Source: Histoplasma ohiense (lineage: Eukaryota > Ascomycota > Eurotiomycetes > Onygenales > Ajellomycetaceae). From it: DNA of 64,000 bases. The stretch is taken from contig JAEVHH010000004.1 in NCBI GenBank assembly GCA_017607445.1, positions 5,456,001 through 5,520,000 of the forward strand. Direction: 5' to 3'. Within the stretch, counting starts at the first letter, position 1; each line of letters opens with the position of its first letter. The notes beneath the pieces are model-generated. The model made no database searches. It was not told where the DNA came from and saw only the letters and a program-made list of their open reading frames with translations. The translations under genes and the position numbers were made by a program. Shown one piece after another: positions 36,611 through 47,372 of this stretch.

Positions 36611-36956
36611 GGGAATCCCCTTATGATGATTTTGGTTGTCATTTCTTGACTCGAGTTAATGATTGCATGTTCGGGTCATATTTAAGGCGTTTTGTCTTCT
36701 AATCGGTGCATATATTCGGCCGTCGAGGATATTTTATAAAATAATATTCAGCAAATTGGCATAGATAAAATGGGTCAAGAAGGCGTCCCGAGGAATGGAA
36801 AAAGTTCGGGCGAACAATTATTGGCTTTAATAAACCAAACCATATTTTATATTCGGTCCTTCAATGTCTATAATAACATAATAACGCCTTCAACGGATTT
36901 CTTACTGTACAGCTGTACAATACTCGCGAGATGAAGTCCATCATGTCTATATTAAT
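36611..36956. other. Short convergent intergenic region
   Basis: 346 bp, AT-rich, shared by the 3' ends of LTV1 and PGS1. Nothing else is visible. Confidence 0.6.
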
Positions 36957-38687
36957 CTACAATGCCCCTCCAACCTTTTCCACAATCCACATAGCTAATC
37001 GTACATTCCATCCAACACTCCTCTCAACCTTCCTCAGATCGTCTCTAGACAAGGCAGTGGCGTCCTTCTGTAACCACTCTGTCTCCTCTGACAATCTCCT
37101 TGTCAGAGATTCGTCGGACGTCACTACAACCGCTCCGACCTCCAAATCAAGACTGTAACTTCTCTTTGTATAGTTGCTGCTCCCTACAAAGGTGATGTTC
37201 GGGTGTTTTTTATCGGGAAGAGTTATCCAGAGACCTTTGGCATGATAGGTCCATCCTCCTGGTTGTCTGACGGTGCCGCGTCGCCATTCCTTCAGTTGAA
37301 TTGAGTTAGTTTTTTGAGCTTCTGCAACACGATCCAGAAATCGTGCCGACAGATGGGTGTATGCTGCTGGCAGCATTCCTGATACACCAGCAGAGCCGTA
37401 AAATCCATTCGCCCAGGGTGAAGCGGTTACGACAATGCCTTGAGTTCTAGATATGGCCGTTGCTCCTGAAGATGTGCTGGATATCAAGAGGGACGATAGG
37501 ACAGGGTGAATGTTGAAGTAGCCTGCTGTAAAAAGCCAGCTGGAGTTTGCTAAGGAAGGTGAGCTGGAAAGGAGGCTGAGGATTGTTGTCACCGCAGGAT
37601 ATTCGGTGGATTCGTCAGGTTTTAATAGTGGACTGAACTGCGCCACTGGATAGACAAATGTGGGCTTAGATGACGCCGGCGGTGGCAGAGGGCTAGATTT
37701 CGATGGTTTTATTAAGGGTACCAAAATGGTGGATGCATATGAAATGAAGTTTTCCGGGTCATCAAGCGGTGATGGAGTACCATTAGACGCTGGCCAGGAG
37801 AGAGCATATCCCGTTTTATCCTCCGAGTCTGGGAGGACTAGGAAGCTGAGGCTACATACTGAATGATGGATTCGGGAGTAATAGTCCGCTAGTGGTTTTG
37901 AGTTAAAGACATGATATCTGTCTAATCGGTTGGTGAAGTAGTCGTTTGAGAGGTTTGCTCTGGCAGAGATGTGTTAGAAAAAAGCCACACTTGTACATAA
38001 ATCAGAACAGTGGTCTCACACCCGGATAATATGATTTCATCATCGATTCCGTATAGCTTCATATGCTGCAGGCCCCATCCTTCATTTATTCTCCTCGGCA
38101 CGTATTTTTTTTTTAGCCCGGTAAGGTTAGGGGTGTGAAACATCCGTATCTCCACGCGATCCGGACCATGTTCTGCGACTAGGGACGCTAAAAGGGATGC
38201 ACAAGATTGCTTTGGGCTTTCGCGAGTACCCCGTAGAGCATCCGTCAGAATCGAGACCTGGAGCTCGGAGTTTCGACGTAGGCTTTCATTTATGGTTTCG
38301 ATGAGCTCGAATTCCGTCTTGCCAATATATAGAGTTGAAAGATATATTCTTTTTTTGGCATTTCGAATTTTATCCTGTGGAAGGAAGTAGTAGCTTTAGA
38401 AAATGCCATTATGAACTGGCTGAGCGCAGGTAGTATAGCGCACTTACTTTCAGAGTGTCGTAGAAGTTAGCGGGAGAGTCTAAGATGCTAATCTGGGATG
38501 GTTGTATTTCAAACCTAGGAGCAATATTGTCTAGCTCAGCAGTTATCACACCAAGGGGCGACGCTGGGGAGGACGTGGATTGTGTCTGGTATGGATGAGA
38601 GGCGAACGAGCGGACAGAACGCCAAGGAGTGATGGAAGTTCTGCGGCAGGAGGAACGAAGTGTTTGAAGCCCAATATGTTTGATCAT
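36957..38687 (-). CDS. PGS1: CDP-diacylglycerol-glycerol-3-phosphate 3-phosphatidyltransferase
   Basis: Mitochondrial phosphatidylglycerophosphate synthase, the committed step to phosphatidylglycerol and cardiolipin. Exons are 38687-38448, 38374-38022 and 37959-36957, giving 531 aa. It belongs to the phospholipase D superfamily with two HKD-type motifs: HMKLYGIDDE near residue 182 and HAKGLWITLPD near 438, followed by VGSSNYTKRSY. The N-terminus (MIKHIGLQTLRSSCRRTS) is basic and hydroxylated, as expected of a mitochondrial presequence. An in-frame ATG 16 codons upstream at 38735 is possible but would bury this presequence. The intron phases agree, and exon 2 to 3 joins as LSGANLSNDYFTNR. Its start lies 243 bp from that of the complex I subunit gene on the other strand. 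Confidence 0.94.
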
Positions 38688-38930
38688 CGTAAAGAGGAAG
38701 CGAAAGAAATTCCAATTGAATTCATGATCCCTCAATTGGTCAGGAATATGAAGTCTTGACTAGCCACGAGTAGTGCTATCTTCAAATATTTCAACACACA
38801 ACTTGCCTGTGAGAGACTCGGGCGCTAAGCCTCTTTTGGCGAAATGACATCGAGTCTCGCCAACATAGAGCAAACTCCGACATTTTGACTAGAACATTGT
38901 CAACACCATATACCCTTTGTAACCCTCAAG
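38688..38930. promoter_or_regulatory. Bidirectional promoter, PGS1 / NDUFA12
   Basis: Only 243 bp separate the two start codons, so both genes must use this DNA. No specific factor site is claimed. Confidence 0.6.
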
Positions 38931-39797
38931 ATGTCGACAATACTCCGTACCGCCCGCAACTTGTGGCGTATTGGCTTCAAAGTTCGTCCTCCATTTTCCT
39001 GCGTGCAATTGTTGTTACTAACCTCATGCACTTTCAATAGGAATATGGCCACCAAATGCAGGTACGGTTCAATTCAAGTTCTTTTCTGCCTCTCGATCAT
39101 CCGATTGTTTGGCTTAATGACATGCTCACCTATATTTTGGCGCTGGATAATAGTATATTGGTCAGTGTCCCAGCCCGAATTTATGCCTGACGAGAACATG
39201 GCTAACAAAATGGAATAGGCGATACCAAAGCTGGGACGTTGATAGCTACAGACCGATACGGAAACAAATATTATGAGAACATGGAAGAGCTACCGCGTTA
39301 GTAGTGCCAGTTATACATTTGCAACATCATTTTGGTGCAGAAACTAATTTTCCTCCCATTCTAGTTCGAACGCGCTGGGTCGACTATACACAGAAAGAAT
39401 TCGACGCATCCCAAATTGATGTTGGCTGGTATGCTAATTTGTTCTCAATCATACTCTTGAAACTTCCTATCGATTAGGAAGCTCCCGGCACTATAATGGA
39501 ATTCTTACGTTTTGGCTCTCTTACTTTCTAGGCACGCATGGTTAGCCTATATGGTCGACAAGCCTCCAACCCAAGATGCAATCTTGCAAGCCGGCGTGCG
39601 ATCATGGGAACTGCCGGAGCACCGACCAACTATGACGCTAACTCGTGGCGCGTACAAACCATATTCCACGTGAGTCCACCCCTTTCTTCCCCGTCGATAT
39701 AGGAGTAACCTTCAGAACAGTTATACTTACAATAACCCCACTATGCAGCGTGAGGCCGAAATATTCTGCTTGGAAGCCCGTTGCAGTACCCAGATAA
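38931..39797 (+). CDS. NDUFA12: NADH:ubiquinone oxidoreductase subunit B17.2 (NDUFA12)
   Basis: Accessory subunit of mitochondrial complex I. Seven exons: 38931-38981, 39041-39061, 39154-39160, 39219-39296, 39365-39428, 39532-39669 and 39749-39797, giving 135 aa, the normal size. The protein begins MSTILRTARNLWRIGFK and then reads EYGHQMQ-YIGDTKAGTLIA. Family landmarks are DRYGNKYYENMEELP, RWVDYTQKEFDASQ, WHAWLAYMVDKPPTQD and WELPEHRPTMTLTRGAYKPY. Exon 3 is only 7 nt (TATATTG, coding YI and one base of G) and is flanked by AG and GT on both sides. Exon 2 is 21 nt. Without the micro-exon the conserved YIG is lost and the frame breaks. Every junction is GT-AG, and all phases sum correctly. Confidence 0.94.
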
Positions 39798-40274
39798 ATG
39801 TGTGATCAGTTTAAATGGAAAAGACCCTCCCATGGGTGGCTTCTTTCGCACGGTCCTAGATTTGAAGGGCGGTGGTTGGCGGCGACTATTGCACTGTACA
39901 TATATCCACTTCTCTATGCCAATAGAATAAAATGTGATAGTTTATTCACATTGAATAGAGATTTTGAGAGAAGCACAACGGTATTTTTCTATAAGAGGAT
40001 ATGGACAATACAAGGGCGATATCGGTACCATGCTTTTTGAGCACGAGAAGAAGAAAATTAATCGCCGCCGAACCATTACCACAGGCCAAATAAGCGGTTT
40101 CATGAGATATATGTCGTTTAGAGTATGTGGTGGGGGTATTCTTGTACACAAGGAAGAGAACAAGATATGTAAAGAATAAGAATAAGAACACCAAAAAAAA
40201 ATTGGTTGAAGGACAAAAATGTTTTTGTGGCATGAATTTAATTTTGACTAATGGTATACATTTACCACAGTAGC
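39798..40274. other. Convergent intergenic region, NDUFA12 / YPP1
   Basis: 477 bp with AT-rich sequence and A runs; both 3' UTRs lie here. No gene is seen. Confidence 0.6.
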
Positions 40275-43200
40275 TTATAGAACATATCCCCCAGACCCGA
40301 CGTTCCACCAATGCCGGATAGGTCGCCTATCCTCAAGCTCCACACACCACCAAAGGACCTTTTTAGCCTTATTTATTTGGCCGCTTTGCTCATAGGCTCT
40401 TGACAAAGCAAACCACGCTTCAGAATTATCCCACGCACTTCCGAGTTTTGTCAACGCGGATAAAAGGCCATAAGCCCTATCGCGTGCGGCAAGCCGATCT
40501 AGAGCTTCGGGTGTGCTTTCTTGTGATGGGGAGGGGCCACCGCTGCCCTGGGTAGGTTCGCCATCGTGCGGTTTGGGGCTCGCTTCAAACTTTGACGAAT
40601 ATGATAACAGAGACACACCAGGCGTGTTGGTGTCTAGGTCAGGTTCGGACTTCTCGAGAGGTAATGTTTGGTCATAAAAGTCAAGAAGGAGGTTAGCCAG
40701 GCCCACTGTAGCTGAAATGTGATCCGGATAGTACATAAGGGCGTCTTCAAAATGATTGATCGCATCATAGGGCCGCGCTGTTGCCAGAGCGAGGCGTCCT
40801 CTTTCAGCATACACGTCCCCCCAAAGCTCGTCGGAACTCTTTGTTCCTCCCCAACCGGACTCGGCGAATGCTCTAGCTGAAGACTCTTGTCCTGCAATGA
40901 GTAATTCTACGCATCTGGCTTGTTCTGACGCCTCGTTGCAGGCTTCCAGCGCGTCTTCGAAAAGCGCTGCATGTCGATAAAGCCCTGCGATGAACAACCA
41001 TATTTTTATCAGCAAGCCATGGGCGTGAATTTGCGTTTGAACTTTCGGAAACCGAGTGAGTGCACGTGTGGGGGAGTCGAAGCGAACGCTTCGTGAAAGT
41101 TGGCCCCATCGGAGTAGGTTACTTTTCGGGCAACAGGAGGAAATGGACTCTTCATTGAGTGTTTTATGGCTTCCATTGTGTGTCAATGCATGACTTGGGG
41201 ATGGAGGATCCTCGGAACGATCTGCTTGAGGCAATACATCACCGGATATCTGTGAGTTTTCCCCAGCATTTTGGCGTTTGTGTTTTTTTATTGTATTTGG
41301 GCGAGTTGAGCGAGCTGTTCTATCTAAGCTGTGTGGTCGTATAGATTTCATACTACCGTCCCGCCGATGAATTCTATGCTGAGTAGAGCCACCGGCACCG
41401 ACTGGATGCGGATGCTCGCTTGACGCCGGCCGATCCTCATCCGTAACTTGAATCGTCGGTGCGTCTGGATCAATAGAAACACCTCCGGATGAAGTTGATG
41501 GTACTCTAGATGTCATATTGGGTTCAATTCTAAAAGAACTAGCTTTCTCCACATATTTAACACTCTTCCTTCGACCAAAAATACTGCCGCGGAAGCTTCG
41601 AGTTGTTCCCGCTGAACTCTTAGGAGGGATGAGGTTATCCGATCGCTTTGGATCATTTTTCCTATCAAACTCGAGATCCGTAAACAAACGCCCGTAAAGA
41701 CTGAGGAGTTCCTCAGACTGGTTTAGTGCATATTCTGGTCCGTGCAGTATTTCCAGAAGCTTAAGCTGGGTAATTCGTAATTCAACGATGCTCTCCTTTT
41801 CGCGAGCTTCCATTTCGTTGGGTGTGCCTCTACTCTCCTCGATGGCGGCGGCTGAAAGCCAATGGGCAGCTTTCTCTCCAGAGTCTTGCTTCTTATGTTG
41901 GGAAAGCTTTTCATCTGGTTCATGGAGAAAATTGACGCTTGGCACGCTGTTAAAAGCGGCGATACAGGTTTTATTCGCAGCCTCGAAATCCTGTTTTGCG
42001 CTTAGTAGGAGAGCGAGCAAATGCCATAGCGGCACGAGATCTCGCTCCTTGATGCTGACCCAGTGTGATTGTCCTTGTGCGCCCGAGTCCACGGATTGCG
42101 CTGACAATAAAGCTGTCCGGACACAATCAATTGCGCCATCAATATCCCTAGTTTCTGCAAGGAGGAGCGCAAGTGCGAACGTCGATGCCACATCTGTTTC
42201 CTCTGGTGACCCGAAAGTTAGTGATCTTTCAAGAGCAGCTATGCCATCGGTTTGGATGTCAGTTCGCGCTTCATTTATCGGAGTCCATCTTGCCCAATTC
42301 GCGAGGCCAATTCCGATTGCGCGATATGCGATTGAAAATGTCGTGGGAGACAAAGTTTCGCCATGGGAAAAAATTGGCGTTGGCTCTTCTGAAACTGGTG
42401 GCTTGGTTGAGTTGGTGGTCGAGTTGTTACAAACCAGCTCGTCCAATAATTTCTGCAGCATATCGGTTAATTCCTTTGCTTTTTCCGCTTCCTTGTAGGA
42501 GCCGAAGCAGGATAGCATGGTTATTCCCTCAGAAAGAGTGAGGGCAAATGTCTCATTATCCTCCAGGTCACCAGCAGCCTCCGGAGATTTTTTTGCCCGC
42601 GCTTTTGCGCTGGTGGTGAGATCGATGTACGTTTCCAGTGCTTTGATCGCGAGGTTAAACTCAGCTAAGGCTGCGTGAACATGGAAAAGGCGGCGAAGAA
42701 TGAGGGTAGAATGAAATGTCACGGTAGCTGCTCGATACAGCATCTAAGTAGAAGGGAGTTAGCATAATGAAAGTGACACCCTTGGGACAAAAACCCACAT
42801 CGAGAACGTTGCGAGAAAAAGCATCATGCCCGCCTTCCCCAAAATCGCCGTCCCGCCACCCTGACCCACAAAGGACCTCCCAATTTTGAATGAACTGTTC
42901 TACCCACGCTTCAACTTCCGTATTTTTGACCTCTGCCTTTGGAAATGTAGTGTTTTTAATCACAATATTTTCACAAATAGCCTCCACGCGACGGATTTCC
43001 GTTGTTAGTTGAACACGCCTCTGGCTTTCTGACGGAGAAGTATAAGCTACTTGGTACAAAGTCGATGATAAGTAGGTGTAATAGGCTTTCCATATTGAAG
43101 CTCTTGACCCTGGACTGGCTGGAGCAGTGCTTACAACATCCGACGCTGGGTCACCTTGTTGTACGTTACGGTGGGCCGCCCAAAGCCGAAACGCCTTCAG

Positions 43201-44092
43201 GGCAAACTCAGCCGTTTGTTCATTTGCCAGAGGCCCTTCCGATGCGGCTTCGCTTGCAAGGAGTGCGGCCCTGGCCAATAGCTGTTCAGACCAGAATAGA
43301 AATTGCGGATTTGACGGGGAGGTCGAAGACGGAGCGGAGATCCAAGGTAATACCAATTTGAAAGTGCGTATCGCATCTTCAGGCCCGGAAACTAATGCCT
43401 GTGCTGCGCCTATGAAAACAGTATGCTATTTGAGTATCGTAATGTAGTACTATAATATAAGGGTTACATACCCTTCATATATCCCCCTTTTATAATGCAG
43501 ACCTCTGTCCAGGACGATAGGACCTGTTCATCACCGAACAGCCTCCGCAGTGTCACATCAAAATCTTTGGGCAGGCGAGAGGATGCCAGTGCAGGCTCCG
43601 ATAGCGTCCAGTGCAACCAGCCCAAACACACTTGAGCTTGGAAAACATCTTGTGGCAGGCTCCCTTCCTCTTCCATCACAGAGAGCAATCCTGGTATCAG
43701 ATCATGGAGCTTTGTCTCTGTAGATCCTGAGCCGGTGGAGGCAGTGTTAGGTCGCTTGTTCAGGTAGCTTACGACATGGTACTCGGTACGCGCAACCTCT
43801 ATTAGGCCTAATAGAGAACTTGAGTGTCAGTGATCTTGATGTAGGGATTCAGGGTAAGACACGAATCGTACATCTTCGCTCCGGGCAATGCTTCTCGATT
43901 TTTCGAACGAGCTCTGGGACGTCATTCCAACTGTCGTTGCATCTGGCCGTATCCAAAGACTCAATATAGCTCTGCCCCTTCTCGGGAGTTCGACCCTACA
44001 TGGCCCACCCTGTGAGTCCCATTGCACATACTTATGGTTGTAGGGTGTGGATTAGTACTCCTCAATTGAAGGCAAAGGTGACGTACGGTCAT
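40275..44092 (-). CDS. YPP1: Cargo-transport protein Ypp1 (TPR protein)
   Basis: Large TPR protein that in yeast acts with Efr3 to anchor the PI4-kinase Stt4 at the plasma membrane; it is the fungal TTC7 counterpart. Exons are 44092-44087, 43995-43872, 43807-43472, 43409-42799 and 42743-40275, giving 1181 aa. The N-terminus after splicing is MTGRTPEKGQSYIESLDTAR, followed by DVPELVRKIEKH and ERRCLIEVARTEYHVVSYL. TPR-like helices are seen at the start of exon 5 (LAEFNLAIKALETYIDL) and near the C-terminus (HAALFEDALEACNEASEQA, PYDAINHFEDALMYYPDH and EAWFALSRAYEQSGQINKA). A disordered Ser/Arg-rich segment separates them. The first coding exon is just ATGACC. All junctions keep phase. The gene is divergent from RIX1. 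Confidence 0.93.
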
Positions 44093-44475
44093 GGTTGTGT
44101 CAAGGTAAGCGGATGGGACAGTCACCACATCAACAACATGGTCGGTAGATCCAATCAAATGCAGTTTTGCCGAGATCCCAGGACAAAGGTACAGCCAGAA
44201 CACAACACCTGAGGTTGCTATAGAGTCTTGCGCGTAAACCCACGAAGCCTTTGCCGCAGGGTGGTTAGCCGTTGCTTGGCGGGTTAAGCGCTGACGCACG
44301 CGGCGGCAACAGACCGTGGTCCAAATCTCGGCAAAAAAAGTTCTTGGTCACTTGAATTTCTGGACTGCAGCCCCATACACGCCCAATATGAATTGGTACG
44401 AAATACCTAGTTAGCTGGCGCCTCAAACATCCGAGGCGATTCAGCTTCTTAGTTTCAGCGCCTGCGCCGCCCACC
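44093..44475. promoter_or_regulatory. Divergent promoter, YPP1 / RIX1
   Basis: 383 bp between start codons on opposite strands. No gene fits here. Because the first YPP1 coding exon is tiny, its leader may extend across much of this interval. Confidence 0.5.
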
Positions 44476-46885
44476 ATGGCAGCTCCGATTTGCATCCGAG
44501 CAGCGACTCACCGCTTACTGACAACGCCAGCGAAGGAGCTTCCCTCGATTGCAACCTACGTTGCGACAGCTGTCGCTGATTGTGGAAGTATATTATCGGT
44601 GCCTCAAAGTCAGAAAAAAGCTTTAAGGGAGTCAGACAATGCATTGCTAGTGCAGAAATTGAAAACCCGCATCACAAATCTCTTACAAGATCAGAGCGTT
44701 GAAGGGCGGTGGACTGGAGTTATACTTGTTAAGGCAATGATAGAAGCGGGACAATGGGAGATTCTCCGTGGCTGCGAAGCTTGGGTTCGGGGCCTTCTAG
44801 GTATTCTAGGGGTGCGTTTCCTTCATTTTTTTTTTTTTTCTTTGGTTTCTCCTCCCTGATCCTACTCATTGAGATATACTAACAACTCATGCACAGAGAT
44901 CCGATCCTCTGTCAACTAAAAAGCTCTCCCTCATTACTTTGACGCGCATATTCCGATTGACTTATCCATACCAAACCCTGGTGCGAGAAATAACCACACC
45001 GTCACTGCCCACTTTTATTACATCTTGTTTGAATTTGGTTTCTGTGAAACCAAGAGATGGGCAAGCGAGACAACTGAAAAGAATTAATCCATTGCTTGAC
45101 ACCGTTCTGTGTGTATTTCTCGAGTTGCTCCCCCATCATCCTACGATTTTTCGTCCATTTTCGTCGCAAATCCATGGCCTGATATTGCCCATCATTGCGC
45201 CGTTTGGCGTTTCTGGTTCATTATCAAGGTCGGGCATACGCCTGGCCCAACGGCTCTTCATCACTCTACATCAATGTGCACCAAAGAATACTGGCGGAGA
45301 AGAATGGCTTAAGGCTTGTAGGTCTACAATATCGTCCGTACATCAGACAAGTGATCACTTGTTCCGAGGTGTTGTGGAACAGTGGGAGTCTGTTGATGCC
45401 ACCTTACGCCGCCCATCTAGACCAAAAAATTACGATCATCCGGTTGGAGATGGTCACCCCGACGCGCTTGGGTCTCCAACCTGGCAAGGTATATACGCTG
45501 GTACTGAGAAGTTAGAAAACCTTTTGAAGTTGCTTACTGAATTCGTTTCAATGCAAACTAGCTCCACAGTAGCAATTCCGTTAGGGTCCATACTTGATTT
45601 GTCCAGTCGTTTAGTCTCAGTGACATCCCCATCATCAGATGACGCCTCACAGTGTGTGATAGATTTAAATCCCGAAGTTGGCCGGGAGGAAAGGGAGAGC
45701 ATTTGGGCTGAGTTACCCCGTCTTCACATTGCGGTTCTAGATCTTTTGCGAACTATCGTCGAAAGATTGGGCCTAGGAAGCATCCCGATTGCCCAAAATT
45801 GTCTTGAGCAAACCCTTTGGATATTTGAAGCCGAACACAGCAATATTCACATACGCATTGCCGTTTACAAAGTGTTAAATACTCTGCTGCCTATTATTGG
45901 TCCATCCATCATAAAACCTGGTGTAACGCCCTTGGCATCAATTATCCGATCCGCGTGCCAGGACCTCTTACCGTCTTCTACGAGTAATGCTGTGGGTGAA
46001 AATCAACCTCTTAATGGAAAATCTGCTGCGAAGCCAAATCCAACGACAAGCAATGTGGACTCTTTCCTGAATATAAACCATAATGCTAGCATTGACGCGG
46101 AACATCCCTTTCCGGGTCTGAAAAGTGCGGCTGCAGATCTTCTCACAAGTCTCCTCACATTCCTGCCGGCTGAACACACTCCCACATATCTCCGAACGGA
46201 AATCGATCGCACAGCGATCATAACGAAGAACGAATCTATTATGATGGCTAGCGTCCTCAACCCCGTCCCAGCAACATCTAATGGTTTCAATACCCCAAGC
46301 ATTATGCCGTTCCTCACTCGAGGTTTCTCGGAATTGCCTGGAGTTGAGTCATTTCTACGGCCAAGAATGCCGGTCCTAATAGGAGACTCACAGTCAAACG
46401 AATGGGAAGTAGCTACTGGAGAAGACGACTCTGAGCCGAGGTCGGTGACCGCATTGGTGCCGTCATCAGATGCGGTGCCTGAAGAACTTACAAGGCCACT
46501 AAATAAACGAGCGTTGGATGATATTCAAACGACTGATGAGCAACCAACACCCCCATCGGAATCTCAGAATCTTCTACCTTCGCATACCAAAAGAATACGT
46601 GTTGAAGCGATGCAATCACACAGCTACAGTCGCCCAGCGGCGGTAGTCGCGAGACAAGTAGTACCTCCTGAACCCCCAAAGGAAATGGTCACGAATTTTG
46701 ATACGCCTGCACCGGCTATTCAGTTGACTCCTGCACAAAATTTTAACTCTGCAGCAACTGGTACAGAGAAAGTCGAGATAAGGAATAACGACGGTGCGGG
46801 GGAAGGTGATGGCGAATCCGATGATGAAATCCCCACCCTGAATATTGAACCGGACACCGACGAGGATGACGAGGAAGGAGAATAA
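44476..46885 (+). CDS. RIX1: Pre-rRNA-processing protein Rix1
   Basis: Nucleolar/nuclear scaffold of the Rix1-Ipi1-Ipi3 complex, which works with the Rea1 AAA protein on pre-60S particles and ITS2 processing. Exons are 44476-44811 and 44897-46885, giving 774 aa. The N-terminal Rix1 domain of HEAT-like helices begins near residue 40 and includes RWTGVILVKAMIEAGQWEIL and LSTKKLSLITLTRIFRLTYP, a join made by the 85-nt phase-0 intron. The C-terminal third is low-complexity. It contains a basic segment SHTKRIRVEAM, a possible nuclear localisation signal, and ends in a strongly acidic tail (EGDGESDDEIP to DEDDEEGE). Length and layout match filamentous-fungal Rix1. Confidence 0.93.
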
Positions 46886-47372
46886 TGATGAACTTCGTGT
46901 TTGGATTTAAACTTGAGAGGGGGCAGGGCAGATCATCTATATTGTAGCCCTATCATCCTATCTAACTTCATGCTTCTATGTTATTACTATCATTATTAAA
47001 TTTATAAAAGTTCCAAATATCACCAATCTGGAGACATTGGGGTAGTCAACAACTTTTTCCGAAAATTCTCTGCGACGGTACTCAACCCCTCCCCCCGCCT
47101 CCCCCATTCTGCGAGCTTCCATCAGGCCAAGTATCTAAATGATGTAGGAAATAATGCCCGTGATACCCTAAAAAGTAGTCCTTCACCTTTCTATCAAGGA
47201 GGTTGAAAACAAGCCTGATCGAGTGAACTCAGCTACCCCAAGAAGTAGGCCGATCATGCCATGTCGCTCTCCTTTCTTCCACCTCTTCCATGAAAGTATT
47301 GTCATGCATCGCTGGAAAATGAATATCCATACCGAACTTGTAAGTTGCCAATTCAGGCATTCCATTTATGTT
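46886..47372. other. Convergent intergenic region, RIX1 / membrane O-acyltransferase gene
   Basis: 487 bp with a C-rich tract near 47090-47105. No gene is seen. Confidence 0.55.
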
